64,000 nt of DNA from Sebastes aleutianus (GCA_916700875.1 CAKAKS010000288.1:159501-223500), one strand, 5' to 3'; counted from the stretch's first letter, positions 10,048 to 23,073 are shown. Notes: generated from the sequence alone by a model not told the origin. Translations and numbers: made by a program.

Positions 10048-13000
10048 AGCAGCCACAATAGTAGCCTAGCAGCTGTGATAGCTAATACAAGTAGGACTGA
10101 TAACACAAAACCAATAGTGGTGGATGGAAAGAGTGATAATACAACTATCGGAAATGATAAAAAAAGGCAGAGCAGGCGTGCAAACTGTATAAAGACACAA
10201 TCAAAGTCCACAAATCAGTGATTTTAGGTCGCGCTGGGCGATAATTCAATATGACTTTTTTTGTCCGACATTTTTCAGATCTTTTTTTTTAAATCTTTTT
10301 TTTCAGACTTTTTTCAGATTTTTTTTTCAGACTTTTTTCAGATCTTTTTTTTTCAGACTTTTTTTCAGACATTTTTTAGATCTTTTTTTTTAGACTTTTT
10401 GTTTTGGACATTTTTCAGACTTTTTTTTCAGACTTTTTTCAGACTTTTTTCAGATCTTTTTTTTCAGACTTTTTTTCAAACCTTTTTTTCAGACTTTTTT
10501 TTGGGACATTTTTTTCAGACTTTTTTTTCAGACTTTTTTTCAGATCTTTTTTTAGATCTTTTTTTTTAGACTTTTTGTTTTGGACATTTTTCAGACTTTT
10601 TTTTCAGACTTTTTTCAGACTTTTTTCAGATCTTTTTTTTCAGACTTTTTTTCAAACCTTTTTTTCAGACTTTTTTTTGGGACATTTTTTTCAGACTTTT
10701 TTTTCAGACTTTTTTTAGATCTTTTTTTTCGAACATTTTTTCAGACTTTTTTTTCAGATTTTTTTCAGATCTTTTTTTTTCAGACTTTTTTTCAGACATT
10801 TTTTAGATCTTTTTTTTTAGACTTTTTGTTTTGGACATTTTTCAGACTTTTTTTTCAGACTTTTTTCAGACTTTTTTCAGATCTTTTTTTTCAGACTTTT
10901 TTTCAAACCTTTTTTTCAGACTTTTTTTTGGGACATTTTTTTCAGACTTTTTTTTCAGACTTTTTTTCAGATCTTTTTTTAGATCTTTTTTTTTAGACTT
11001 TTTGTTTTGGACATTTTTCAGACTTTTTTTTCAGACTTTTTTCAGACTTTTTTCAGACTTTTTTCAGATCTTTTTTTTCAGACTTTTTTTCAAACCTTTT
11101 TTTCAGACTTTTTTTTGGGACATTTTTTTCAGACTTTTTTTTCAGACTTTTTTTAGATCTTTTTTTTCGAACATTTTTTCAGACTTTTTTTTCAGATTTT
11201 TTTCAGATCTTTTTTTTCAGACTTTTTTTCAGACATTTTTCAGATCTTTTTTTTTCAGACTTTTTTTCAGATCTTTTTTTTCAAACCTTTTTTTCAGACT
11301 TTTTTTGGGACATTTTTTTTTAGACTTTTTTTTCAGATCTTTTTTTTCAGACTTTTTTTTCCAGACTTTTTTTTCAGACATTTTTCAAATCTTTTTTTTC
11401 AGACACTTGTTTTGGACATTTTTTCAGACTTTTTTTTCAGACTTTTTTCAGACATTTTTCAGATCTTTTTTTCGGACATTTATATATTATATATCGTGAT
11501 ACACAATTAACAAACACATACTAAGTAAAATCTGATGTGAAATATTTTGAGGGAATATTGAATTAAGATTGAAGTTGTGTTTGAGAACAGGTTGGAGTGG
11601 AGGTGCACGAAACTTCACAGAAACAGAGGCAGGGCGAGCGTTTTTTCAAACAAGCGGCACGTCGCTCAGCCCGTTCGCTGACGCACGGAGCAGGTTAGGA
11701 CGTCTTTGAGAAAACCTCGCGTCCAGTTAGGAAGACGGTCACAAGTGTGAAATTAAAACTTCCATTCTATGGGAGCGAAGAGGTGAAGAAACATTTGCGT
11801 CTTCTAATTGTTTTGGAGTTCAACTCTGGTGAACTTTAAGGTGAATATCGCCTCGGCAGGTGACGGTCACTCACCTGTATCCGTGTATGTGTGACCGTGC
11901 CCTTAGTACTCATGACGAAAAACAACAAAAGATATGTTGACGTGAATAAATCACACAAAAAACACTGTCTATGTTTAAAGACCTTTAGAGATGAAGTAAT
12001 GATTTGCCAACTGAATAGGTTTTAGACCGCCGTCTGTTTAGACGCCACCCTCGAAGCCTCACAGTTTTTCCACAGTTTCTTTGTGTTTCGTAGACTAAAT
12101 GATCAATTAGTTGCATTAATGCAATCAATTTCAGAGGTTGTAGCAGCTCAGTTTTAAAGCTAGAGTGAAGATCCTGGTATCATATGAAACTACAAAACCT
12201 AAAGAATCCATCGTTACCAACCATGTCATATTAGCTTGTTGTGAAGGAGGTTAAATAACGCTCCAAAATTAAATTTTGGTGAGGAAAAACTGTCATGTCC
12301 ATGTTCAAAGGGGTCCCTTGACCTCTGACCTCCAGATGTGTGAATGTAAATGGGTTCTATGGGTACCCACGAGTCTCCCCTTTACAGACATGCCCACTTT
12401 ATGATAATCACATGCAGTTTGGGGCAAGTCATAGTCAAGTCAGCACACTGACACACTGACAGCTGTTGTTGCCTGTTGGGCTGCAGTTTGACATGTTATG
12501 ATTGGAGCATATTGTTTTATGCTAAATGTAGTACCTGTGAGGGTTTCTGGATCAATATCTGTCATTGTTTTGTGTTGTTCATTTATTTAAAATAATAAAT
12601 ATATACATACATTTACATAAAGCAGCATATTTGTCCACTCCCATGTTGATAAGAGGATTAAATACCTGACTAATCTCCCTTTAAGGTACATTTAGAACAG
12701 ATAGAAATGAATAAATAAAATACTCTACATGATACACTTCCATATGAAGTTACTAAGTTTTCAACATTAATGGAAACAACTTGACCTAAAGTCACTCTGA
12801 ATTCATATTGTTTTATTTTAGATTAATAATAATAATTAAAATGTGTCTATAGTGATTGAGAAAACAGAGATTTAGTCACTTGTGTGTCTAAAAGAGGAGA
12901 TATTTGCAGGCAGCACACAGACTCACACCCCGGCCTGTTGTTAAAGTACACTGATTAAACGGTTACACAATGTGCCTTTAGAAACCTCTCCTGCTCGTGT

Positions 13001-16000
13001 TGCAACGGACTTTCCTCCCCGTCACTCCCCATGTGGTGTTATTAGACTTATGAAAACGCCTCGTCTCCTTTTTTCCACGCTGAATCACATCCACTCTTTT
13101 TCTTCTTCTTTTGTGCTGTAAAACACTCAAACCTCTTTTTGTTTTAGTTGCACGTCTCGATTATACGATCTGTCTGCAGCTTCATGAATAAAGCCGGCGT
13201 GATTTTGACCTCTTCACCCGGTTGCTTCCTTTTGTTTTCACTGATTTCAACACTTTTTATTTTGCTCATTTAAAGTCAAAAGAAGCTGAAAGGTGTTTAA
13301 AAACGTTGCCGTTGGATACTTGTGAATCATCACATTTAAATCTATCGACATTATTGATTCAGTTTCTCTACTGCACTTTAATGTTAAAGGGTGGGTCCAC
13401 TATTATGTATTCAAAGTCTAACTTTTGGTCAAAGTATGTTTTAGCGTCAAAATGCTATTTTCCCTTCGATCTTTTCTAAAAACTTGTTCCCACATGGTGA
13501 CCTGATGTAGGTTTCTGCATGATGACGCTGCTACATGTACAGTATATATATATATATATACGTCCTTATAGTCAGTGTATTATTGTTACATAGAGTAACT
13601 TAGATGACGGTCGAGTACCTGCACGTTAGTTCAGATCAGAAAGTCACGCAATAACACAAACAAACTACCCGATGGATGCAGCGGTAGACCAGCAACTCCC
13701 GTGTTCTACGAGGTAAAATTACTGTTTTTGTGAATGGAGTCTGGTGGCTTTGAAGAGAGCGATATAACGGCTTCAGTTCCCCGTTAGAAAGGGCTGTCTG
13801 ATGGAGAGATAACGTTTTTTTAGGTGGCAAAAATACATATTTCTGCTGCTCCCGTCCACAGCCGCTTTGTGTGACGTAGTACATACACACACCCATACAA
13901 CACACACCCATACAACACACACTCTCCCTGATCTCCGACCCTTCACCACATTTATTTTTATTTAAATTTATTTATTTACTTATTTTATTTGAATTCTTTG
14001 GATTGTTTAAGTATGTGTTCTCCCTTTTTCTCTGAATTCAATTGAAATGATAGTTTAAGATGAAGTCTTGTTTTGTTTTTGTGTTTCCTCTCTCTCCTCT
14101 TGTAAAAACAAAGAGACAGCTGTAAAATGAAAATACAGCAGGAAAGAAAGTGATGATCGTATAAGTTGCTAAAAGTGCAATAAAAACTAAGTTAAAAAAA
14201 AAAAGAAGAAAAACCAAACTAACCCTTTCAGTTATTTCCAAACACAGCTAACGTTCCCATTATTCATAACCTTATTGATTAGACCTACGTCACTGCTTTC
14301 TGCTGACACCTGAGTGGTTTCCATTCATTTCATAACACTATAAAAGATAATATTATAAGAACGCAGATGGCACCGCCCTTTAAATCATCACAGAGCTCTA
14401 ACTCCTCTCTGTTGTGTGTCTAAGACTTACGTTGTGTGTTTATAGCTGCAAACATAACCATGTTTTACTGAACATGGTGACCCGGTGAGAAAAGGCCAAA
14501 GTACGATTCTGACTGGTGTTAATTAGGTGCATTCTTTTTACCTTCTTTATTAATTATTCTGGCTTTAAATCTTTAATTCGAGGGGAGATCTACTCGCTTG
14601 TTTCCTGAACTGTATCTGCACTGACGGTTAATTAAAGTCATAGGACCAAAAGGCAATAACAGATCAAGTGACTCGACTGTTCTAACGAGTTTGCTGTTTT
14701 GCTGAGTCAGCAGGGCAGTGAGTTGATGCTGGGGAAGTTCAGCCAACGTCAACCTGGTTAACTGGCACAATGACCAAATGACTACTCTCTTTCTTCATCC
14801 GTGTGTGCATCCTAAACCTACAGAGATCGGTTATTTTGTGTTTTATTGATCACATAATTGACGTTTTGTATTCTCTGTTTAGGTGTGGTGGTTCCAGAAA
14901 AGAAATGCAGAGTTAAAGTCGCCAAGAGGATGAAGAGGAGGAGGAGGAGGAGGAGCAGCAGCAGCAGTGATTCGGACAGCAGCGATGTCGTTCCGGTCAA
15001 ACAGATAAAGACGGAAGACGTCTCCTCACAGCTGGTGAGTTTTTACTTTACATGAATATTTCTATTTTCTGTTACTGTCTTCTTCTGCTCCACTACATCT
15101 CAGAGGGAAATAAAGTACTTTTTAATGCACCACATGTGTCTGACAGCTGGAGATACTTCACAGATTAAGATACTATAATTAACAGGAGGTGTAATTGATT
15201 TACACTATGATGTGTTCAGGCTCTATTCAGTAAAAAATATTTTTTGGGCAAAGGTCAATTTTAACGTTATCGGTTAAGTTAACTACTAAGTTAAGTTAAC
15301 ACGATAATAATGCATTAATGCAAATTCATTTCAACGGCACTAATTTCTTTAACGCAATTCAGTTGGGCTGCAGTTTGCCATGTTATGATTGGAGCATATT
15401 GTTTGATGCTAAATGCAGTACCTGTGAGGGTTTCTGGACAATATCTGTCATTGTTTTGTGTTAATTGATTTACAATAATAAATATATACAAACATTTGCA
15501 TAAAGCAGCATATTTGTCCACTCCCATGATGATAAGAGGATTAAATACTTGATAAATCTCCCTTTAAGGTTCATTTTGAACAGATACAAAATGTGATAAA
15601 TGAATAAATAAATTATTTTAATTGATTGACAGCTCTAAAGTTTTCTATATTAATGGAAACAACTTGACCTAAAGTCACTCACTGAATTTATATTTTTATT
15701 TTAGATTAACAATAATTTAAAATTGGTTTATAATAATTGAGAAAACAGAGATTTATTCACTCAAGTTTATATTTTTATATTGCTTTTATATTTTTTCTTT
15801 ATATTTTTTAGACTCAGAGTAAAAACGTGCAGCTGCTCGTAAAAAATGTAGTTTTTGGTGAGAAACTTGATTTAATCCAGATGTTTTGAAGATGTTTTCA
15901 CATCAATATAAAATAGATAATAGAGAGAGAATTATGACACGTTTAACTTCTGAACAAAAAACAGTCTGCAAACGATAATAAAGGAGTGGATCTTGAAGTA

Positions 16001-19000
16001 GATGGTGTTTATTGTTTAATTTAGTTTTTTACCGTAGTAACAAACTGGTATCGAGAACTGTTGAATTTCACTGGTGTCGGTATCGACTGCTAAATGTCTG
16101 GTATTGTGACATCACTCGTGAGGAACGTGAACGTCTGCAACAAAATGTAGTGGCGACATATCCAGTAATATTTACTATTGAACATTAAATCAACTTTAAA
16201 TCAATCTTGACTTTAAACAAACAAACTTTGTGATTGTCAGTGTGTTGAAGACGCTCTGAGGTGGAGTGACATCCCCGCCCAGACAGAAGAACCCGCTCAG
16301 CACACCACCGCCATACAGACGGAGGGTGAGTTGACTTCTTCTGTTGTTACACTACAGCAGTCACAGAGTCCAGAACAGAGTACATCAGGACAACTTAAAG
16401 GAACAGTGTGAGGATTTAGTGACAGCTAGTGGTGTGGTTGCAGATTGCAACCAGCTGAGACTGAGGTAACGTGAGCCAAAGAGAGCAAAACCGCGGTAAC
16501 GGCGTTCACCTCACTCAGAGGCCATCCATACCATAATAACACTACTTTAGGAGCAACGGAAGTCAGACGGCGCCTGGCGGTACCACGGTTTAACACTCTG
16601 CAGCTCACGTTACCTCAGATTCACACGTGTGTCAGAGAACTACGGTGGCCTTCAAGTAAAAACATGAATGTCTCTCTAGAACCAGAGTTTGGTTTGTCCG
16701 TTCTGGGCTACTGTAGAAACATGACGGACTCCGTGAAGAGGACCCGCTCCCTCTCAAAGAGTAAAGAAGCAAAGAGATGATTCGATGATTTCACCAGCTA
16801 GAGTTCTCCTGGAGAACGACAGTTTCTCAATTACGCCCATCCAAAATCTGACTAAAACTGAAACTCACACAAAGTTGCGCCATCAGCCCTTCGACAAACC
16901 AGGAAAGCTTATTGCATCACCGCTGCAGTTCAAATCAGTTACGGTATCTTGATTGCATGATATTGTTTCCTTGTTTACATCCAGTATTTATCCCATTAAT
17001 CTAAAACAACCAGCTGATCCATCACTCTTTATGTCTCCCTCTCTCTCGCTCTGCAGTGGTCGATGAGTTCAGGTTGGACGTGCGGATCGAGGAGAGCGTT
17101 ACTGTTCCGACAGCAGGTAATAAACTGAAAACAGGGCTGTCAATCCATTCAAATATTCATCACCATTCTCCTTAAAGGGAGATTTATCAAGTATTTAATA
17201 CTCTTATCAACATGGGAGTGGACAAATATGCTGCTTTATGCAAATGTATGCATATATTTATTATTGTAAATCAATTAACAACACAAAACGATGACAGATA
17301 TTGTCCAGAAACCCTCACAGGTACTGCATTTAGCATAAAACAATATGCTCCAATCATAACATGGCAAACTGCAGCCCAACAGGCAACAACAGCTGTCAGT
17401 GTGCTGACTTGACTATGACTTGCCCCAAACTGCATGTGATTATCATAAAGTGGGCATGTCTGTAAAGGGGAGACTCGTGGGTACCCATAGAACCCATTTA
17501 CATTCACTGATCTGGAGGTCAGAGGTCAAGGGACCCCTTTGAAAATGGACATGACAGTTTTTCCTCTCCAAAATTTAGCGTAAGTTTGGAGCGTTATTTA
17601 GCCTCCTTCATGAAAAGCTAGTATTTTTCTGACTTTTTTCTTTTTACGATTTTCAGACTTTTTATTGGATATTATTCTGACTTTTTTCAGACTATTTTTT
17701 TTTTTTCAGACATTTTTGTAGACTATTTGGAACTTTTTTTTAACATTTTTGGGACTTTTTTTCAACATTTTTCAGACTTTTTGGACATTTTTCTGACATT
17801 TGAAAATGGACATGATAGTTTTTCCTCGCCAAAATATAGCGCAAGTTTGGAGCATTATTTAACCTCCTTCTTGACGAGCTAGTCTGACATGGTTGGTACC
17901 GATGGATTCATCAGGTTTTCTAGTTTCATATGATACCAGTATCTTCACTCTAGCTTTATAACTGAGCCGCTACGACCTATAAATCCCAAGTTAATGCATT
18001 TTGTTTTGAATGTTTTTGACTTGTCTTGTCTCCTCGTGTTTTAATCCTCCCTCGTCTGTGTCTCTGTCTCTCCAGATCAGGACTCCTTCAATGTGGTGGT
18101 TCATTATTTAGGACAGGAGGTTCTAAAACGTCAAATCCAGAGCAGCGACGTCAGGATAATGTACTTGCCCTCCTCTCCCGTTCCGCCGATGCCGGCCGTC
18201 CTCAAGGGCTCGTTCACACGCGTCCCGCTGCCGGAGCCGCCCTCAGCGCTGCCGGCCGGCGGGGAGCTGCAGGCCCTGTTCACCCTGCTGCCCTTCATGG
18301 AGAAAGGGGTGCTGCTGACCGCCACGGCGCAGGGAGTCTACGGCAAGCGGTTCTGCCAGGGGCGGGTCTTCTGGACGGGGCCGCACACCACCACGCCGGA
18401 CCTGCACAAGCTGGAGAGAAACACGCAGCCGGTGATGCTCTTCAGTAAAGACGCCTTCAAGCAACGTGAGTTCGATCCCCGGCTCACTGAACCTTCACCT
18501 GACTGGATGTGTGGGATTTAGTCTGGATTAAATTAAGTTTAAAACACGTTTATTTGATTAATTAAATTTTAATTAAAGCTATAAAGTTTGCAGTTTGAAT
18601 TAGATTTCAAAGAAAAGTAAAAAAACAAACAATTTATTATAATTAATTTCACATATTTCAACTACAAACAAAAGGATTGTTTCATTTAATCTATTGGTTT
18701 ATGGACAGAAAATTAATTGGCCACTATTTTCAGTCATTTTTCCAAAGAATTGTTTGTCAGATATGGTCACAAACTAAATATATTTGTGCATTTGGACTGT
18801 TAGTTATATAAAATAAGGAATTTAACGACCCCACCTTCAATTACAGCAGCTATTGTTCTCTATTTTCTGGCATTTCTCAGACAAAATAACTGAGATATTA
18901 AACAATAATTAAATAATATTCAGTCGCAACCCTGAATAGCTCGTCTACATCCAGAGTCCAGACTCAAACCAGTGAATTTATATGTGGCCATAAACTACAT

Positions 19001-20725
19001 CTAGTCTAATCGCATTAATTATGTATTTAACTCATTTTGTTTCTTAATAATCAGAACTGGACCACTTCCGTTTAAACGGCGGCGAGCCTCCTCAGTGCGG
19101 CGTCACTCTGTGTTTCGGAGAAGAGCTGAGCAACACCGAAGACCCGTCTGAAAAACTCATCATAGTTCAGGTAAATGTACGTGTTTACGCGCTCCACACC
19201 GTAGTTACCGGCTTAGTGATTTATTGACTTTTATATTTAATCATTTGTGCTCATAACTGGTAATGATGTTTGAAATTTTAAATCACTTACTGGCTTTAAA
19301 CAGGCGGGCGATAAATTGTGTCTTTAAACACGATATTTGTATAATTTGATATTTTCTGATTAAGAGTTTGGTACTAAAGTCAAATACCAACAGAATAATT
19401 ATTAAGATAATATAATTACATTAAAATTCTATTAATAGTGGATTCCTCTTGCACGGTTCTCGAATTTATAGCAGTACTTATTACTTAAAACCATGAATAA
19501 TTATTACTTAAAACTATTATTTATTAATTATTAAAACTATGATTATTTGTTTAAACGATAAATTAATTAGGACTTACTTAAAACTATTTTTATTAATTAT
19601 TACTTAAAACTATTAGTAATTATAACTTACTTAATAATATTTTTAGGTAATAATTTATAATTTTAATAAATTATTACGTACTTAATCATTACTTAAAACT
19701 ACTTATTTAACTTTTAATTAGTATTTATTTAAAACTATTGTTAATTATTTTTTCTTATTTAAAACTTCATTTCTGCTTACCTAAAATTATTATTAATTAA
19801 TTATTACATGCTTAAAACAATTTTTTACTAATTTAAAACCATTATTTTTTTCTGACTTAAAACTATTACTAATTTCTATTTAGTTAAAACTGTTATTAAT
19901 TCATTACTTGTTTAAAACTATTAGTGCATTACTTAAAACGACTTAAAACTATTATTAATTAATTAATACTTGTACTTCAAATGATTTATTCATTATTACT
20001 TAAATCTAGTAATTCATTACATATTTAAAACCATTTTTTTCTGACTAAAAACTATTATTAATTCATTATTACTTATTAAAACTATTACTACATTACTAAC
20101 TTAAAGCAATTATTATTTTTCTTACTTAAAACTATTTTTAATGAATTATTACTCACTTAAAACTATTTGCATTTCAGGCAAAAAAGTTTGTAGGTCAAAT
20201 ATCAATTGGTTGAAATCAGAACTTTGCATTACAAACATTCATGCATTTTTTTTAATTTTGTTTACAAATAACTTTACTTTAGTTAAACACGTTTTGCTCT
20301 GAATTAATTAGTGATTTATCCCAAAACTAGTATTTTTTTAAATTTTTGATTTAAGATTAAAAAAAATAAAATGTGGGATTAAAGTAACAGGAGGACAAAA
20401 CTTGTGAGTGAGAAGAAGTGACAACACAACCCAATTAAATCCCAGTAAATAATAATAATAATAATATCAATAATAATAATAATAATAATAATAATAGCGT
20501 AATAATTATAATAATAATAATAATAATAATAGCGTAATAATAATAATAGTAATAATAATAATAGTGTTACCTGCTCTTCTCTTTGCTCTGCAGATCTCCT
20601 TCCCGTGGGCGGAGCAGCAAGTCCAGGACGCCCTGTCCTTCTTCCAATCCATCACCGTCCTCCAGTCTCTGGCCAGCGAGTCTCCACTTACAGAAATAAC
20701 TCTGAACGTGGTCACGGTGCCTTGA
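8059..20725 (+). CDS. irf9: Interferon regulatory factor 9, DNA-binding subunit of ISGF3
   Basis: Nine coding exons: 8059-8115, 8840-8962, 9050-9230, 14883-15034, 16241-16325, 17057-17116, 18076-18465, 19055-19170, 20594-20725. The phases join to give 431 aa, the usual family length. Residues 1-115 form the IRF DNA-binding domain with the five tryptophans at W15, W30, W42, W62 and W80, the [14 protein letters not shown] core and the recognition segment RLRCALNKS. Residues 126-144 are very basic ([17 protein letters not shown]), an NLS-like tract, followed by a serine run and IKTE (162-165), a consensus SUMO site. Residues about 215-400 form the IRF association domain. From the family: it binds STAT1/STAT2 after interferon signalling and activates ISRE genes in the nucleus. 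IRF4 or IRF8 are the nearest alternatives, but the RNF31-EMC9 neighbourhood and the N-terminus support IRF9. Confidence 0.95.
8116..8161 (+). repeat. (GT)n microsatellite that supplies the irf9 splice donor
   Basis: About 23 GT units start at the first base of the intron after coding exon 1 (AACAG then GTGTGT). The donor itself is repeat sequence. Confidence 0.95.
9731..10056 (+). repeat. Interspersed teleost repeat plus GATA/GA microsatellite
   Basis: In irf9 intron 3. TTTATTTTTGTATAGCGTC, AAGACGCTTTATATATAGAG, AGACCCAACAGGATCC and GGCGGCCATCTGCCGAGACC are landmarks of a common fish retroposed repeat. It ends in (ATAG)n and (GA)n at 9968-10047. The family name is not assigned. Confidence 0.7.
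10255..11481 (+). repeat. T-rich satellite array (TTTTTTTCAGACTTTT) with higher-order structure
   Basis: About 1.2 kb of CAGAC or CAGATC separated by T runs, in irf9 intron 3. The variant TTTTGTTTTGGACATTTTTC marks longer units: its leading TAGAC occurs at 10391, 10567, 10818 and 10994, spacings of 176, 251 and 176. This means a 427 bp block was duplicated whole. On the other strand the motif is AAAAGTCTGAAAAA, the motif of the arrays at 2.7-3.1 and 17.6-17.8 kb. Confidence 0.9.
12105..12890 (+). repeat. Repeat A copy plus shared 3' flank
   Basis: In irf9 intron 3. Landmarks are CCATGTCATATTAGCTTG, CAGTTTGGGGCAAGTCATAG and TTAAATACCTGACTAATCTC. From 12766 to 12890 the flank (ATTAATGGAAACAACTTGAC, GAGAAAACAGAGATTTAGTC) is also found after the copy at 15.3-15.65 kb. 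11490-12100 and 12900-14880 hold no feature I recognise. Confidence 0.75.
15045..15185 (+). repeat. Repeat R, right half, directly after irf9 coding exon 4
   Basis: Starts about ten bases after the donor at 15034 and contains GAATATTTCTATTTTCTG, CTCCACTACATCTCAGAGGG and GTCTGACAGCTGGAGATACT. The left half of the repeat is absent here. The same exon-to-R junction is seen in the inverted exon copy near 5.5 kb. Confidence 0.7.
15300..15770 (+). repeat. Repeat A partial copy plus shared 3' flank
   Basis: In irf9 intron 4. It carries TTGGGCTGCAGTTTGCCATG, CCTGTGAGGGTTTCTGG and CACTCCCATGATGATAAGAG. Positions 15650-15765 match the flank found at 12766-12890, so the two copies together bracket coding exon 4 as direct repeats. 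Confidence 0.75.
17128..17985 (-). repeat. Composite repeat A with internal AAAGTCTGAAAAATGT array, inverted
   Basis: In irf9 intron 6. 17128-17625 is repeat A in reverse. 17630-17805 is a TTTTTCTGACTTTTT-type array. 17805-17985 is the remaining repeat A part. The junction GCTAGTATTTTTCTGAC is the reverse complement of the junction at about 3085-3100. The two composites share one origin. Confidence 0.8.
19390..20200 (+). repeat. AT-rich degenerate array (TTACTTAAAACTATTATTAA type)
   Basis: Fills most of irf9 intron 8. Variants of ACTTAAAACTATTATTAATT recur at roughly 40-60 base spacing with no strict period. Confidence 0.7.
20449..20570 (+). repeat. (AAT)n microsatellite
   Basis: Interrupted AATAATAAT runs with GCGTAATA breaks, 25 bases before the last irf9 exon. 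Confidence 0.9.
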
Positions 20726-21587
20726 CCTGCCTCCTGAACCATCACCCGTGAGCACCCGAAGGTGAAGGGGGAGGCAAACCATTCTTTCAAAATAAGAGTA
20801 TACAGGGCTGAGCGATATGTCGACATATTTATCACCTTACAGTGAATCATGTCAAATTAAACCCACGGATGATTAATTACCGTCTGAATTCTCACGGAAA
20901 GATTTCAAAATAAGAGTTTGTGTTATATTTTCTCGTATCGCTCAGCCCTAACAGGTAGCATAGAACAAATCATACAGCATTCATGAAAACACTTTTTAAG
21001 ACTGGATCTGGATTTATTTTTTTTTACCCTGAAAATGGATATTTAACTCTTTTGGGACGGACTTTGGCCCCCTCATGTCGTCGTAGAGATTAGTTGGTGT
21101 ACTGGAAGCACTACATGTAAACCAACACTGAGGAGTCGTCCTCGGAGCTGCAGTCATTTTAGACTGTTCATTCCTTCTTATATTTGCTTGTTTTTTGTTT
21201 TTTTTCTTATATTTCATAGACTAAATAAGTAGTTAGTAATGAAAATAATGCAGTTTTGTTTCTTTGGGTTATCTAGAAATGTTGAAAATGTGAAACCGAT
21301 TATTGCTGCAACATCTGTTTTTCCTCTAAGCCAGTGGTTTCCAGGAAGATTAACAGAAAGCTTCCCAAGTTTAACTAACCTTTTTGTTTTTTCTTGTGAA
21401 TTACTGAATAACTGAAGGGTTTTTTATTCAAATGAAGAAAAATCAGCGGGCATTGCTTTATTTCAGGGGGTCACGAGATCAAAAGGTTGGGAACCACTGC
21501 TCTTAGCAACTGATGCCATTGTGTTTATACTACAGCACTATATAAACCTTTACTCTGATAGCCTTGTTACGCCTTCACACGTCCAAT

Positions 21588-22143
21588 ATTAAAGGGACTG
21601 TGTGTAACGTTTTTACACGTATAAACGTGTTTTAATCGTTTTAGTATTGAAGATAAACTGAGGGCGTATAAATCTTCTGATGTCTATAGTTAACTATCCT
21701 TCAGTAAAGTCAGTCAAAAAGAGAGTCGTACAATATCGGAGAAGCGTTTCAGAGACGGAGAGAAAGGGTTGCTAAGAGTTTAGTCTAATGCGAACAGCAG
21801 CAGACATTAGCTCTCCATCTCTGAGACGTTTCTCTGATATTGTAGCTCGCTAAAGCCTCGAATCACAGTTTGTCATCTCAACAACACGGCAAGATGACAT
21901 TTTAGATGTGTAACTTTAGCCCACTGCTAGCCTCCAGTCTTTCCTTTGTTTAGCCTCCAGCTAACACCGTGACCTCATCATGACCTCATCATGACGTCCA
22001 CACTAAAAGGGTCTGTTTTACTAACGTTAATCAACATGCTCGTTCGCGGCTACGCAGTGCGAGCACAAGCGCGAGCAACAGGACGCCGACTGTCGTTGAC
22101 TTAACGGCCACAGGTGTCAACAAGCACATAGAGTCCCTTTAAT
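21588..22143. mobile_element. Short TIR element, non-autonomous
   Basis: Ends are inverted: ATTAAAGGGACT at 21588-21599 and AGTCCCTTTAAT at 22132-22143. The interior has no coding capacity. Internal text such as GCGAGCACAAGCGCGAGCAA and ACGGCCACAGGTGTCAAC is of a kind seen often in fish genomes. No clear target duplication can be read at the borders. Confidence 0.65.
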
Positions 22144-23067
22144 CTCACAGTGAAATAAAAGGAAACACATGATAAAAGACGTTGAAACACAAATAGTTCA
22201 GTAGAGTAGCGAGAACACATGTAATAATTTTCACTTTTTTTAATCACTGTTAGTCAAATCCGACTCTAAGGGTGTAGTTATTTTTAAGCTTTTGTAGTTA
22301 AGACATTTATACTTTTACAAATGTGGGTTGAAGGTTGTATTTTGATAGATTTCACTCTGTTTATGAGACTTTTAAAGGAAAAATCCGACCTTCTATACTC
22401 CTGGTTAGTGCATTTTTTTATTATCATGTGAGAAAAATGTACAAGAGTGCACCCAGTTAAGACTTGGGATTAGTGTTTTGAGAGTTGCACCAAATTCTGA
22501 CACTTCTGATTTACACGTTTAAAATGTTTTACTGTAGTCGTTACGGGTTAGGGGAAAATAAAAGAAACAAAACATCCTACATTACAGAACAAAAGTCAGC
22601 AAATACAGTCTGCTGAAGCTCAAAATGTTCTTATTGAGGCCGTCAGATCTTTTGGTTGGTCATTTTTTTTTTTAAAGGTAGCAGATGTGTTCCTCTTTCT
22701 TTATGCAGTTAACGGCTTTTAGCAAACATCATTTATGAGACATTTCCTCTTGGGAAATTACATAATATTGTCGAGGATATATGATGACGCAGCTATAAAG
22801 GACATTTTTAAGTGTTTATTAATATACAGTATTTGTCAGCAATTATATAAACTTATTTCATATTATAACATATATATTGTGTTTCATTATTGGAGGAGTC
22901 ATAGTTGTTGACATACATTATTAAACACTTACAACTACATTATAGTGTGTTATAAACCATTTATTAAATGTTTACTATTTAAAAAAAAAAGCTATAAATA
23001 CTAAATAGGGGCAGTTCAGTAAAGCGTTTGTGTGTTTTTTTATCAATTACTTTTGTTTTCTGGTTTC

Positions 23068-23073
23068 TTTATT
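23068..23073 (-). terminator. Possible emc9 poly(A) signal inside the irf9 3' UTR
   Basis: The nearest AATAAA on the - strand past the emc9 stop that I can find is here (TTTATT on the + strand). If used, emc9 and irf9 transcripts overlap tail to tail by about 400 bases. Confidence 0.35.

Noticed and set aside
10261..11499. Phe/Asp-rich frames up to 222 codons
   Set aside because: Translation of the T-rich satellite. The same peptide recurs because the 427 bp unit is duplicated.
17212..17412. Short frame reading [11 protein letters not shown], present also at 15315-15527
   Set aside because: It recurs wherever repeat A occurs, in either orientation, with random breaks. It is a non-coding repeat, not a gene family.
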